Positions 39,335 through 48,029 of a DNA stretch of 64,000 nucleotides are shown here, one piece after another; position 1 is the first letter of the stretch, and each line of letters opens with the position of its first letter. The notes under the pieces were generated by a model. The model ran no database searches, was not told the origin of the DNA, and was given only the letters and a program-made list of their open reading frames with translations. Source of the stretch: Naumannella halotolerans (GTDB lineage Bacteria; Actinomycetota; Actinomycetes; Propionibacteriales; Propionibacteriaceae). Location: NCBI RefSeq assembly GCF_004364645.1, contig NZ_SOAW01000001.1, forward strand, positions 1,364,001-1,428,000, written 5' to 3'. The position numbers were made by a program, and so were the translations under genes.

Positions 39335-39430
39335 CGAGTCGGGCTTCACTCGAGTCGGGCTTCATCCGAGTCGGGCCTCATCCGTCGAGCCCATCTGACT
39401 CGAGCCCATCTGACTCGAGCCCATCTGACT
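39335..39430. repeat. Two adjacent short tandem repeat arrays
   Basis: cgagtcgggcttcatc-type units of 16 bases occur three times (39335-39382), then cgagcccatctgact of 15 bases occurs three times without change (39386-39430). The units share the cgag start, suggesting they arose from each other. Confidence 0.85.
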
Positions 39431-39569
39431 CGGCCCCACTAGCGCGCAGGGGCGACTCATCGAGGTTGACGCTCGTTGCACTCACGCTGGCTCAACCGCT
39501 TCCTTCGTTCCTTCCGCAAGAAGCGCCCCCTAACGCGCCGAACGAGGGCAATTCCTGCAGAAGAGATGC

Positions 39570-39614
39570 CGACCCAACACGGCTCGGCGGACCCGACCCA
39601 ACACGGCTCGGCGG
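39570..39614. repeat. Direct repeat of 21 bases
   Basis: The 21-base sequence from 39570 (cgacccaacacggctcggcg and one further g) is repeated exactly at 39594-39614, just after the end of the GH3 reading frame. Confidence 0.85.
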
Positions 39615-39644
39615 GCCCGAAGACAGCAGGATTCCCAGGCCGCG

Positions 39645-41923
39645 CTACTCGGTGTCCTCCCGGGGTGCCGAATCCTGCGCCTTGTCGGGTGCAGTCGCTG
39701 CCTGCAAGTCCTTCAGGAGAGGCCCGATGACGTCAACGGGATTGCCGCCGCTGAAACCGACGAAGGTTTCCAGGGGCATGCCCCCGGCAACCCGGAAGAC
39801 CTCGTCCGTGGCCGGAATCGGTGAACCCTCCGATGTGGCGGCCAATGCCTGCCGCATGAGACCGGAGCCCACCGGATCGGCGAGCCACTCGTTGATGCTG
39901 GACTCCCCCGTCAGCGGCGCGCGCTTCAACTCCACGTCCAGGCTGATCGTCTCGGTCAGCGGCAGCGACCTCGACGACGGACCGACCGCGATCGTGTACT
40001 CACCGGGGTCTGCGGTCCAGCCCTGCTCACCCCAGTAGGCGAAATCACGCTCACCCAGCTCGAACTCGACGGTCCGGCTCTCACCGACCGGGACCCGGAC
40101 CTTCTCGAAGCCGCGCAGTTCGCGTACCGGACGGTCGACCCGGGCACTGTGCGGAGCCAGGTACAGCTGGACGACTTCGCTGCCGTCCCGCTCACCGGTG
40201 TTGGTGATCGTCGCCCGCACCGTCGCCTGCGCGGTCTGCGGATCCGGGACGACGACCTCGAGATCGGAGTAGGCGAAGGTGGCGTATCCCAGCCCATGAC
40301 CGAACGGGAACCGCACCTCGAGTTCGCGGGCGTCGTACCAGCGGTAACCGATGTAGACCCGCTCGCCGTAGAGGACGACATGATCGCTGCCCGGCCAGTT
40401 CAGGTACGCCGGGGTGTCGGACAGCCGCAGCGGGACCGTCTCGGCCAGGCGCCCACCCGGCTCCGAGATCCCGAACAGCAGATCCGCAGCCGCCGAGCCG
40501 GAGGCCTGACCGCCGAGCCACATCTCGAGGATCGCCGAGGCGTCGGCAACCGGGCCGAGGTCGACGACCGCGCCGTTGCTGAGGACGACGACGACCGGCA
40601 CATCGCGGGTGGACAGTGCCTCGATCAGGGCCAGTTGGGCCTCGGGGAGGTCGAGGTGCTCCCGGTCGAACCCCTCGGATTCGGCGGCATCGGGCAGTCC
40701 GACGAACAGCACCACGACCGCGGCCTCCTGCGCATTGCGGGTCGCCGTGGCCAGCACCTCGTCATCGCGTTCCCCGTCGAGCCGGTATCCGGCTTCGAAG
40801 GTGACCGGGCGCGCCGTGGCCCGGCTGATCGCATCGAGAGCCAGATCGAGCCTGGTCGGGTTGATGTGGGAGCTGCCCGCCCCCTGGTACCGCGGGGTAC
40901 GGGCCAGCTCTCCGACCACGGCGATGGTGCCCTGCCCATCTGGGTCGAGCGGCAGGATCCCGTCATTGGTCAGCAGGACGCTGCCGGCGCTCGCCGCCTG
41001 GCGGGCGAGTGAGTGGTGCGCCTCGAAGTCGGGTTGCGGCAGCTCGCTGCGCGCAGCGCGGAGTCGATCATGGGTGGTGAGGATCCGGGAGACTGCGAGG
41101 TCCAGCGTCTCCTCGCTCAGCCGCCCGTCGTCGATCGCTGCGAGCAGCGGCGCGACGCTGCCGTTCCCGCGCGGCGGCATCTCCAGATCGAGACCAGCGG
41201 CCAAGGATTCGACCGAGTCGCTGACCGCTCCCCAGTCCGAGACCACGTACCCCTCGAAGCCCCAGTCGTCGCGGAGCACCTCGGTCAGCAGCCACCGGTT
41301 CCGAGACGCATGCACCCCGTTGATCCGGTTGTAGGAGCACATCACCGTCGCCGGCTGGACTTCGGTCACGATGTGTTCGAAAGCCGGCAGGTAGATCTCC
41401 CGCAGTGTGCGCTCGTCGACCTCGGCGCTGATCTTCAGCCGATCCGTCTCCTGGCTGTTGGCCGCGAAATGCTTGACCGATGCGCCGACCCCCTTCACCT
41501 GGATGCCGCGCACCCAGCCGGCACCGAGCGCACCGGCGTGCAGCGGATCCTCGGAGAGGTACTCGAAGTTGCGCCCGCACAAGGGGGACCGCTTCATGTT
41601 CACCCCCGGCCCGAGCAGGATGTCGACGCCCAGCGCCCGGGCCTCGGTACCCAGCGCCTCGCCGATCCGCTGCAGCAGCGAGACGTCCCAGCTCGATCCC
41701 AGCGCGCTCCGGTCGGGAAGGCCGTCGCCGGCGCACTCTGGGCGATCCCGAGATGGTCCTCACCGGTGTCGGGGTTCTGCATCCGCACACCGTGCGGCCC
41801 GTCGGTGAGTGTCGCCCCCTCGATCCCCGCGTGCTCGATCGTCTCGGTGGTCCAGAACGTGGCGCCCGAGACGAGGCTCGCCTTCTCCTCGCGAGTCAGG
41901 CGGTCAAGAGCCGGATGGGTCAT
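39645..41923 (-). pseudogene. Glycoside hydrolase family 3 (beta-glucosidase-like), frameshifted
   Basis: The N-terminal part is in one frame from the ATG at 41923 (GAGGAG upstream): LTREEKASLVSG then TLTDGPHGVR and ending ATAFPT. The rest continues in another frame: ALGSSWDVSLLQRIGEALG, GPGVNMKRSPLCGRNFEY, KHFAANSQE, the nucleophile YVVSDWGAV, the GH3 C-terminal domain and an FnIII-like domain (VVQLYLAP). The shift is at about 41705-41712 and looks like one missing base after TTCCCGACCGG. Joined, the protein would be about 759 residues with all catalytic segments and no signal peptide. A recent inactivation, a sequencing error or frameshift decoding cannot be told apart here. Confidence 0.85.
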
Positions 41924-42093
41924 GGTGGGAAGCTCCTCGGGCATGTCGGCGATGATCGCGGTCGGGATCCCCAACATACAGACGCGTCGAATGCCGGGCA
42001 CAGGGTCGCACCCCGCATCCGCGGTAGGGAGACGACGGACGGACCATGGTGACCTACCGGCGCCTGACGGACCGACGAGGCATGATGGGACAC

Positions 42094-43140
42094 ATGCCGG
42101 ATCCGACCACCCCTGAGCTGTTGATGGTGGTCGACGGCAACTCGTTGTTGCACCGCAGTTTCCACGCCCTGGCCGCCAGCAATGCCCGCAACCGCGCAGG
42201 TGAACCGATCTGGGCGATCCGCGGGCTGCTGACCCAACTGGTGGTGGCGGCCGAACGGATCGGGCCGCAGCGGATCATCGTCGGTTTCGACGACCCCGAC
42301 CGCAACTGGCGTCGCGAGCGCTGGCCGCACTACAAGGCTCAGCGGGCGGAGAAGCTGCCCAGCCTGGATTCGCAGTTGCTCCTGGCCCGCGCGGTGCTGG
42401 ACGAGCTCGGGGTGCAGGTCGTCTGCCCCGAGGCGCAGGAGGCCGATGACGTGCTCGCCTCGGTCTCGGCCCGGGCCGGCACCGAGGGAGGCCAGTGCGT
42501 GGTCGTCACCTCCGATCGCGACGCCTTCTGCCTGATCAACTCCCACACCCGGGTACTGCGGGTGATCAACGGCGGGGTCGACGCCTCACCGGTGCTCACC
42601 CCCGAGCGCCTGCAGCTGATGATCGGCATCGGCCCACAGCAGTACCCCGACTTCGCCGCGCTGCGCGGTGACCCGTCGGACAACCTTCCCGGCGTTCGCG
42701 GGATCGGCCCCAAACGTGCGGTCACCCTCCTCACCGAGGTCGGCGACGGGGAGCAGATCTTCGCCGACGCCGAATCGGGCGGTGAGTTGATCACCGCCGC
42801 GCTCAGCCGTACCTGGGCCCAACGCCTGGCCGATCCCACCGCCCGGCAGGTGTGGCAGCACAACCGGCAGGTGATGCAGATGCGCCACGATCTCGACCTG
42901 GGCCCGCTGACCGACCGGGGCAGGTTGCCCCTGTCGGCTGCGGCGGTACGGCAGGTACTGCTCGACCTCGGACTACCGGCCACCGCCCGTACCGCCGCCC
43001 GGGTGCTGGCCGAGGACCCGAACGCCGAGACCGAATCGGCCACCACCGATTCCCTGGGCTGGCAGAGCCGGGCACAGTGGCAGGGCGCCCGTCGATCGCT
43101 GCCGGCGCTGCCGGTGAATCTGCAACCGACCCTCTTCTGA
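42094..43140 (+). CDS. 5'-3' exonuclease (PolA N-terminal-like, FEN family)
   Basis: 348 residues. The PIN-like domain starts LLMVVDGNSLLHRSF. EAQEADDVLASVSARA and VVTSDRDAFCLI hold the metal-binding carboxylates, and the helix-hairpin-helix GDPSDNLPGVRGIGPKRAVTLL contacts DNA. It is a stand-alone homologue of the PolA 5'-nuclease domain, likely used in repair or Okazaki processing. Start is uncertain between ATGs at 42082, 42085 and 42094. Confidence 0.9.
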   Translation: MPDPTTPELLMVVDGNSLLHRSFHALAASNARNRAGEPIWAIRGLLTQLVVAAERIGPQRIIVGFDDPDRNWRRERWPHYKAQRAEKLPSLDSQLLLARAVLDELGVQVVCPEAQEADDVLASVSARAGTEGGQCVVVTSDRDAFCLINSHTRVLRVINGGVDASPVLTPERLQLMIGIGPQQYPDFAALRGDPSDNLPGVRGIGPKRAVTLLTEVGDGEQIFADAESGGELITAALSRTWAQRLADPTARQVWQHNRQVMQMRHDLDLGPLTDRGRLPLSAAAVRQVLLDLGLPATARTAARVLAEDPNAETESATTDSLGWQSRAQWQGARRSLPALPVNLQPTLF

Positions 43141-43146
43141 GCGCGC

Positions 43147-43710
43147 TCAGACGCTCCGGCCGGGCCGCGGATCGGTCGCCAGCAGTCCGTAGATTCCGGT
43201 GTCGGTCCACTCACCCTTGATGTACCAGTCCTGCCGCAGATGCGCCTCGTGCTTCATCCCGAGCCGCTCGCACAACCGGGCCGAGGGCTCGTTGCGCGGA
43301 TCCAGCTGCGCCGCCACCCGGTGCATCCCGAAAGTCCCGAAAGCGATGTCGAACAGGGCATTCACCGCCTCGGTCGCGTACCCCTTCCCGGCGGCCGATC
43401 GTGCGAACACCCAACCGACCTCACCCTTGGAGCGGGAACCGTCGGTCGCCCACAGGGCAAGATCACCGATCATCACACCGTCCCGCTCGACCACCAGGGC
43501 CAAACCGGCCGACGGCGGCTCGATGCCCGCCCGCTCGACCCGCTCGTTGACCCGCTGGGTGGCGAGCTCGAGGGTCCAAGGATCGTCGAGCAGGTAGCGG
43601 GCCACCTCCGGATCGGAGTAGTAGGCCAAGGAATCGGCGACATCGTCGGGCCGATAGGCACGCAGGAGCAGGCGCTCGGTACGGATGGGCAGCGTTACCG
43701 TTCTGGACAC
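43147..43710 (-). CDS. GNAT-family N-acetyltransferase (RimJ/RimL-like)
   Basis: 187 residues. TERLLLRAYRPDDVADSLAYYSDPEVARYL is the usual RimJ/L start, EVGWVFARSAAGKGYATEAVNAL is the acetyl-CoA-binding motif A, and LDPRNEPSARLCERLGMKHEAHLRQ the C-terminal motif. Substrate unknown. GTG start at 43710. Convergent with the exonuclease gene. Confidence 0.85.
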   Translation of the reverse strand: MSRTVTLPIRTERLLLRAYRPDDVADSLAYYSDPEVARYLLDDPWTLELATQRVNERVERAGIEPPSAGLALVVERDGVMIGDLALWATDGSRSKGEVGWVFARSAAGKGYATEAVNALFDIAFGTFGMHRVAAQLDPRNEPSARLCERLGMKHEAHLRQDWYIKGEWTDTGIYGLLATDPRPGRSV

Positions 43711-43778
43711 TCGCTCAGCCTAGGGCGAACAGCCCGCACCGGACAGCCGATCCGCTCCGGTGCAGTGATCAACTGGGC

Positions 43779-43794
43779 TAGGTTGGCCTGCATG
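43779..43794 (+). promoter_or_regulatory. -10 box placed for leaderless transcription of the M16 operon
   Basis: TAGGTT (43779-43784) lies seven bases before the ATG at 43792. No ribosome site is seen. Confidence 0.5.
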
Positions 43795-45108
43795 GTCCCG
43801 TCAGTCCGCTATCCCCTACACCAACGCCGGCTCGACAACGGTTTGCGCGTGGTGATCAACCCGGACCCGGCAGTACCGGCCGTGGCGGTGAACCTGTGGT
43901 ACGACGTGGGCTCGCGGCACGAGGAGCCCGGACGCTCGGGCTTCGCGCATCTGTTCGAGCACCTGATGTTCCAGGGATCGGCCCATGTCGGATCGGGCAA
44001 GCACATCTCGATGCTGCAGGCCGCGGGCGCGTCGGTGAACGCCACCACCTGGTTCGACCGGACCAACTACTTCGAAGCGCTCCCGGTGGGTGGACTGGAC
44101 CTGGCGCTGTGGTTGGAGGCCGACCGGCTGTCCACCCTGCTGGAGGCGGTCACCCAGGAGAACCTGGACAATCAACGCGAGGTCGTGAAGGAGGAGAAGC
44201 GGCAGCGCTACGACAACGTCCCCTACGGGTTGATGATGCAGTTCCTGGTGCAGAACACCTTCCCTGCCGATCATCCCTACGGTCACACCACGATCGGTTC
44301 GATGGAGGATCTGGACGCCGCCGAACTCGCCGACGTCCATGCCTTCTTCCGCCGCCATTACATGCCGAACAATGCGGTGCTGACGATCGCCGGTGGTATC
44401 GAGGTCGATGACGCGATGACGCGGGTCGAGCGCTACTTCGGTCAGATCCCGGCCGGGGAGCTGCCGGAGACGCCGAAGACCCCGCCGCTGCCCGCGCTCA
44501 GTGGCGTACCCCGGACCGAGGTACGCGCGCCCGTGCCGGCCGATGCGCTCTATCTGAGCTGGCGCCTGCCGGCCCTGGACCAGCGCAGTTTCGATGCGGC
44601 TGATCTTGGTCTGTCGATCCTGGGTGACGGCCAGACCTCGCGGCTCTACCGGCGTCTCGTCCGCGAAGATCAACTCACCACCGGGGCCGAGGCATCTGCC
44701 CTCGGGTTGATCGGCGGCAACTCCTTCGGATTCGCCTCCGCCCGCGCACGCGAGTCGGTCGACATCGCCCAGGTGGAGGCGATCATGATCTCCGAGATCG
44801 AACGGTTCGCGGCCGAGGGACCGACCGACGAGGAACTGCTGCGAGCCAAGGCCCAGTACGAACGTCAGTGGCTGTCCGCCCTCGCCACCTTGGCCACCCG
44901 GGCGGATCAGATCTCCTCGGCCGCCACCTTGCTGGACGATCCCGAGGAGATCAATCAACGCTTGATCACCATCGACGGCATCGACACCGCCGAGATCACC
45001 GCTGCCGTCGCCGAACACCTGACCGCCGATGCACGGGCCGCGGTCGTCTACCGAGCGATCGGTGAGGACGACCCGGTGACCGTCACCTCCGAAAGGCTGC
45101 CGTCATGA
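43792..45108 (+). CDS. M16-family zinc peptidase, catalytic subunit
   Basis: 438 residues. The inverted zinc motif HLFEH (His53, Glu56, His57) and the downstream Glu in REVVKEEKRQR are intact. Two M16 half-domains are present. ATG at 43792. It overlaps the next gene by four bases. Together the pair fits the heterodimeric bacterial M16 peptidases with one active and one inactive chain. Confidence 0.9.
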   Translation: MVPSVRYPLHQRRLDNGLRVVINPDPAVPAVAVNLWYDVGSRHEEPGRSGFAHLFEHLMFQGSAHVGSGKHISMLQAAGASVNATTWFDRTNYFEALPVGGLDLALWLEADRLSTLLEAVTQENLDNQREVVKEEKRQRYDNVPYGLMMQFLVQNTFPADHPYGHTTIGSMEDLDAAELADVHAFFRRHYMPNNAVLTIAGGIEVDDAMTRVERYFGQIPAGELPETPKTPPLPALSGVPRTEVRAPVPADALYLSWRLPALDQRSFDAADLGLSILGDGQTSRLYRRLVREDQLTTGAEASALGLIGGNSFGFASARARESVDIAQVEAIMISEIERFAAEGPTDEELLRAKAQYERQWLSALATLATRADQISSAATLLDDPEEINQRLITIDGIDTAEITAAVAEHLTADARAAVVYRAIGEDDPVTVTSERLPS

Positions 45109-46427
45109 TCACCCAGGCACCACTGGTGGCCGCGCCGCAACTCCCGCACTTCGCCACCCCGAGCAGCAGCCAACTGGACAACGGGTTGAAGATCATCGTC
45201 CTGCACCTTCCCGGCCAGCACGTGGTCAGCGTCAGCGCAGTCGTCGACGCCCCGCTGGGCGAGGACGACCCCGAGGGCGTCGGCAGCATCTGCGCCCGTA
45301 CCCTCGACGAGGGGACACTGTTGCACCCGGGTGGACGTTTCGCCGAGGTGTTGGAGAACAGTGGCGCGGTCTTCGGCGCCTTCCAGGAACTGCACGGGAT
45401 CGTCGCCGGGATCGACGTCCCGAGCACCCGCCTGCCCGAGGCGTTGGAGCTGTTCGCCGAGGCATTGACCACACCGGAGCTGTCGACGGCAGATGTCGAG
45501 CGTCACGTCGCCCTGCGGCTGGCCGAGATCGAACAGCAGGCGGCCAATCCGGGTTTCACCGCGGCCAAGGAGTTCCGGCGGGCCGTCTACTCCGCTGACT
45601 CCCGGGTCTCCCGCCCGCTGGCCGGTGACGCCGACTCGGTGGCCTCGATCTCCGCCGGTGCCGTGCAGGGCTACCACCACTCGCGCTACACCCCCGACGC
45701 CACCACGATCGTGATCGGCGGCGACTTCTCCGGGGTCGACCCGGTGCGGCTGGTCGAGGCCGCGCTCGGCCACTGGGAGGGCCGCTCGCATGCCCCGACC
45801 CAACCGCTGACCGCCCCCGGTGATCGCGAGTACCGGCTGATCAGCCGGACCGAGGCGGTCCAGGCCAATCTGCAGCTGGGCGGTTTCGGCATCGACCGGA
45901 CCGACCCTCGCTGGCCCGCCCTGCGCGTCGCCCTCTACGCCATGGGCGGATCCTTCGGCAGCCGGCTGAACCTGCTGCTGCGCGAGGACCTCGGCTACAC
46001 CTATGGCGTCCGGCTCTCCCCCAGCCCGCTGCGCAGCGGTGGCAGCTTCGCCCTCACCGGCTCCTTCCGTACCGAGGTCACCGCCGATGCGATCGACCAG
46101 GCGCTGGCGACCATGTTCGACGGCCGTCCGATCACCGAGCAGGAGGTGGCGAATGCGGTCAACTACTACATCGGCAGCGCACCCCTGACCTGGGCCACCG
46201 CCGAGGCGCTGGTCGACCAGACTTCGCGGCAGGTGCTCAACGGCCAGCCCGAGGACTACCTGGCCACCTCCCTGCGTGCCCTCTCCGAGGTCACCGCCGC
46301 ACAGGCGAGCAAGGCCTATGCCGAGATCGTCACCCCGGACAAGCTCAGCCTGATCGTGGTGGGCGAACCGTCCCTGGCCGAGAGCCTGCCGCAGCCGGAC
46401 TCGCTGCCGCCGCTGGGCACCGACTGA
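45105..46427 (+). CDS. M16-family peptidase, non-catalytic subunit
   Basis: 440 residues, same fold as the gene before it but without HxxEH: at the equivalent place it has GVGSICARTLDEGT. It keeps the substrate-binding LNLLLREDLGYTYGVRLS segment with Arg and Tyr typical of the inactive partner. The ATGA overlap (45105-45108) implies equal production of both chains. Confidence 0.88.
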   Translation: MITQAPLVAAPQLPHFATPSSSQLDNGLKIIVLHLPGQHVVSVSAVVDAPLGEDDPEGVGSICARTLDEGTLLHPGGRFAEVLENSGAVFGAFQELHGIVAGIDVPSTRLPEALELFAEALTTPELSTADVERHVALRLAEIEQQAANPGFTAAKEFRRAVYSADSRVSRPLAGDADSVASISAGAVQGYHHSRYTPDATTIVIGGDFSGVDPVRLVEAALGHWEGRSHAPTQPLTAPGDREYRLISRTEAVQANLQLGGFGIDRTDPRWPALRVALYAMGGSFGSRLNLLLREDLGYTYGVRLSPSPLRSGGSFALTGSFRTEVTADAIDQALATMFDGRPITEQEVANAVNYYIGSAPLTWATAEALVDQTSRQVLNGQPEDYLATSLRALSEVTAAQASKAYAEIVTPDKLSLIVVGEPSLAESLPQPDSLPPLGTD

Positions 46428-46502
46428 CAGGCTGAGCACCGACCGATGATCATCGACTGGTGATCGCGCCGGCCACCGCCGATCAGGTCACGAAAACCGG
46501 AG

Positions 46503-48026
46503 TCAGCGGCTGAGCGGACCACCCACGAGGTGCCCGCCGACGACCGTCAACCCGACCGACAACTGCCGCAGCACCCGTGCCGCGTCGGCGGAGCCGGTAC
46601 CGGCCAGCGGATCCCGATCGACCAGCACCAGGTCGCCGCGACCGCCGGCCTGGACGGCCGCGACGCCGCCGGTGCTGGCGGCCAGCGCCTGCTGGGCGGT
46701 GAGCGCCTCGTCGGCGTACCAGGCCGGACGGTCGTCGGCACTGCGGTGCACCGCAGCCGCCATCGCCAGCCACGGATCCAGCGGCGCCACCGGGGCATCG
46801 GAACCGAGCCGCAGGGTGACTCCGGCCTGCAGCATCGAGGCGAACATGAAGCAGCGGTCGGTACGGTCCGGCCAGACCTGCTCGGCGACGTCCCGGTCGT
46901 CCAGCAGATGCGCCGGTTGCACACTCGCGACCACCGACGCCCGGGCCATCCGCTGCAGATCGGAACGCTGCAGCAACTGTGCATGCTCGATGCTGCCGCG
47001 CGCCCCGCTGGCCTCGATCGCCGACAGGGCAGCACTCACCGCCCGGTCGCCGATCGCATGTACAGCCACCTGCAGGCCCCCGATACGGGACCGCTGCAAC
47101 AGCTCCAGCAACTCCTCCGGAGTCTGGTTCGACTGTCCATGATCACCACCGGGATGATCACCGTGATCGGCATAGGGCTGACAGCACCAAGCGGTACGGG
47201 TGTTCAACGAACCATCGGAGATGATCTTGAACGGTCCCATCGTCAACCGTCCGCTGCGATCCAACGGGTCGCCGGTCTGCAACCCGGCTGCCAGCACCTG
47301 CGGCAGTTCGTCGGCGTAACAGGAGACCTGTATCCGCAGCCTGTCGAGTCCGGCGGCGAAGCGGTGCGGCCATCGGCGCCAGCCGTCACCGAACTCGAAG
47401 TCGACCAACCCGACGACTCCCCTGTCGGCCGCGTCCTGCAGAGCCCGGGCACAGGCATCATGTTCGGACTCCCGGGCCGACAGACGCTCCACCTGCGGCG
47501 CGATCGCGAACCAGTCGTCCTCCGACAGCGCCCCGCTGACCGGTGGTAGCCCGAGCATCCGTAGCGCCGCCGAGTTAAACCAGCACTGGTGGGAGTCACC
47601 GCTGATCAGCGCCGTCGGTCGATCACCGGTGACCGCATCCAGGTCGGCGACCAGCGGCAGATCGGGCCAGACCGCGGACCGGTGGCCGAAACCGACCAGC
47701 GGCTGGTCCCCCTCGTCGGCGGCGGCGATGACCGCCAGCCGGGCACACAGATCAGCTGCCGACTCCGCGGCCGACAGATCCAGTTTGGATCGCAGCCGTG
47801 CCCACTGCAGCAGATGCACATGGCCGTCCCACAGACCCGGCAGCAGCCACCGGCCGTCGGCGTTGATCTCGGGCACTCCGGTGTCCTCGAACCCGGCCGC
47901 TGCCGTACCACTCTCGGCAACGGCAGCGATCCGGCCGTTGCGGATCAGGACGTCGACGACCTGCGCGACCGGGTCCGCGGTCAACGGGACCGGCCGGGCA
48001 CGCCGGATGATCAGTGATCCGGCCAC
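46503..48026 (-). CDS. Amidohydrolase family 3 protein (YtcJ-like)
   Basis: 507 residues. Metal site LPGLWDGHVHL (HxH), GPFKIISDGSLNTRTAWC, AVHAIGDRAV, SIEHAQLL and LGSDAPVAPLDPWL define the YtcJ/AmHD3 group of TIM-barrel hydrolases. Substrate unknown. GTG start three bases after the UPF0182 stop, so probably co-transcribed with that gene. Confidence 0.87.
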   Translation of the reverse strand: MAGSLIIRRARPVPLTADPVAQVVDVLIRNGRIAAVAESGTAAAGFEDTGVPEINADGRWLLPGLWDGHVHLLQWARLRSKLDLSAAESAADLCARLAVIAAADEGDQPLVGFGHRSAVWPDLPLVADLDAVTGDRPTALISGDSHQCWFNSAALRMLGLPPVSGALSEDDWFAIAPQVERLSARESEHDACARALQDAADRGVVGLVDFEFGDGWRRWPHRFAAGLDRLRIQVSCYADELPQVLAAGLQTGDPLDRSGRLTMGPFKIISDGSLNTRTAWCCQPYADHGDHPGGDHGQSNQTPEELLELLQRSRIGGLQVAVHAIGDRAVSAALSAIEASGARGSIEHAQLLQRSDLQRMARASVVASVQPAHLLDDRDVAEQVWPDRTDRCFMFASMLQAGVTLRLGSDAPVAPLDPWLAMAAAVHRSADDRPAWYADEALTAQQALAASTGGVAAVQAGGRGDLVLVDRDPLAGTGSADAARVLRQLSVGLTVVGGHLVGGPLSR

Positions 48027-48029
48027 CCA

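Larger units (their letters stand above)
39212..39644. other. Repeat-rich non-coding spacer
   Basis: No gene is supported. It contains three 16-base units (39335-39382), three perfect 15-base units (39386-39430) and a 21-base sequence repeated at 24-base distance (39570-39590 and 39594-39614). Base composition is less GC-biased in parts than the neighbouring genes. Confidence 0.7.

Noticed and set aside
39335-39614. CRISPR array
   Set aside because: Repeats are contiguous or almost so, with no unique spacers of 30-40 bases and no cas genes in the window.
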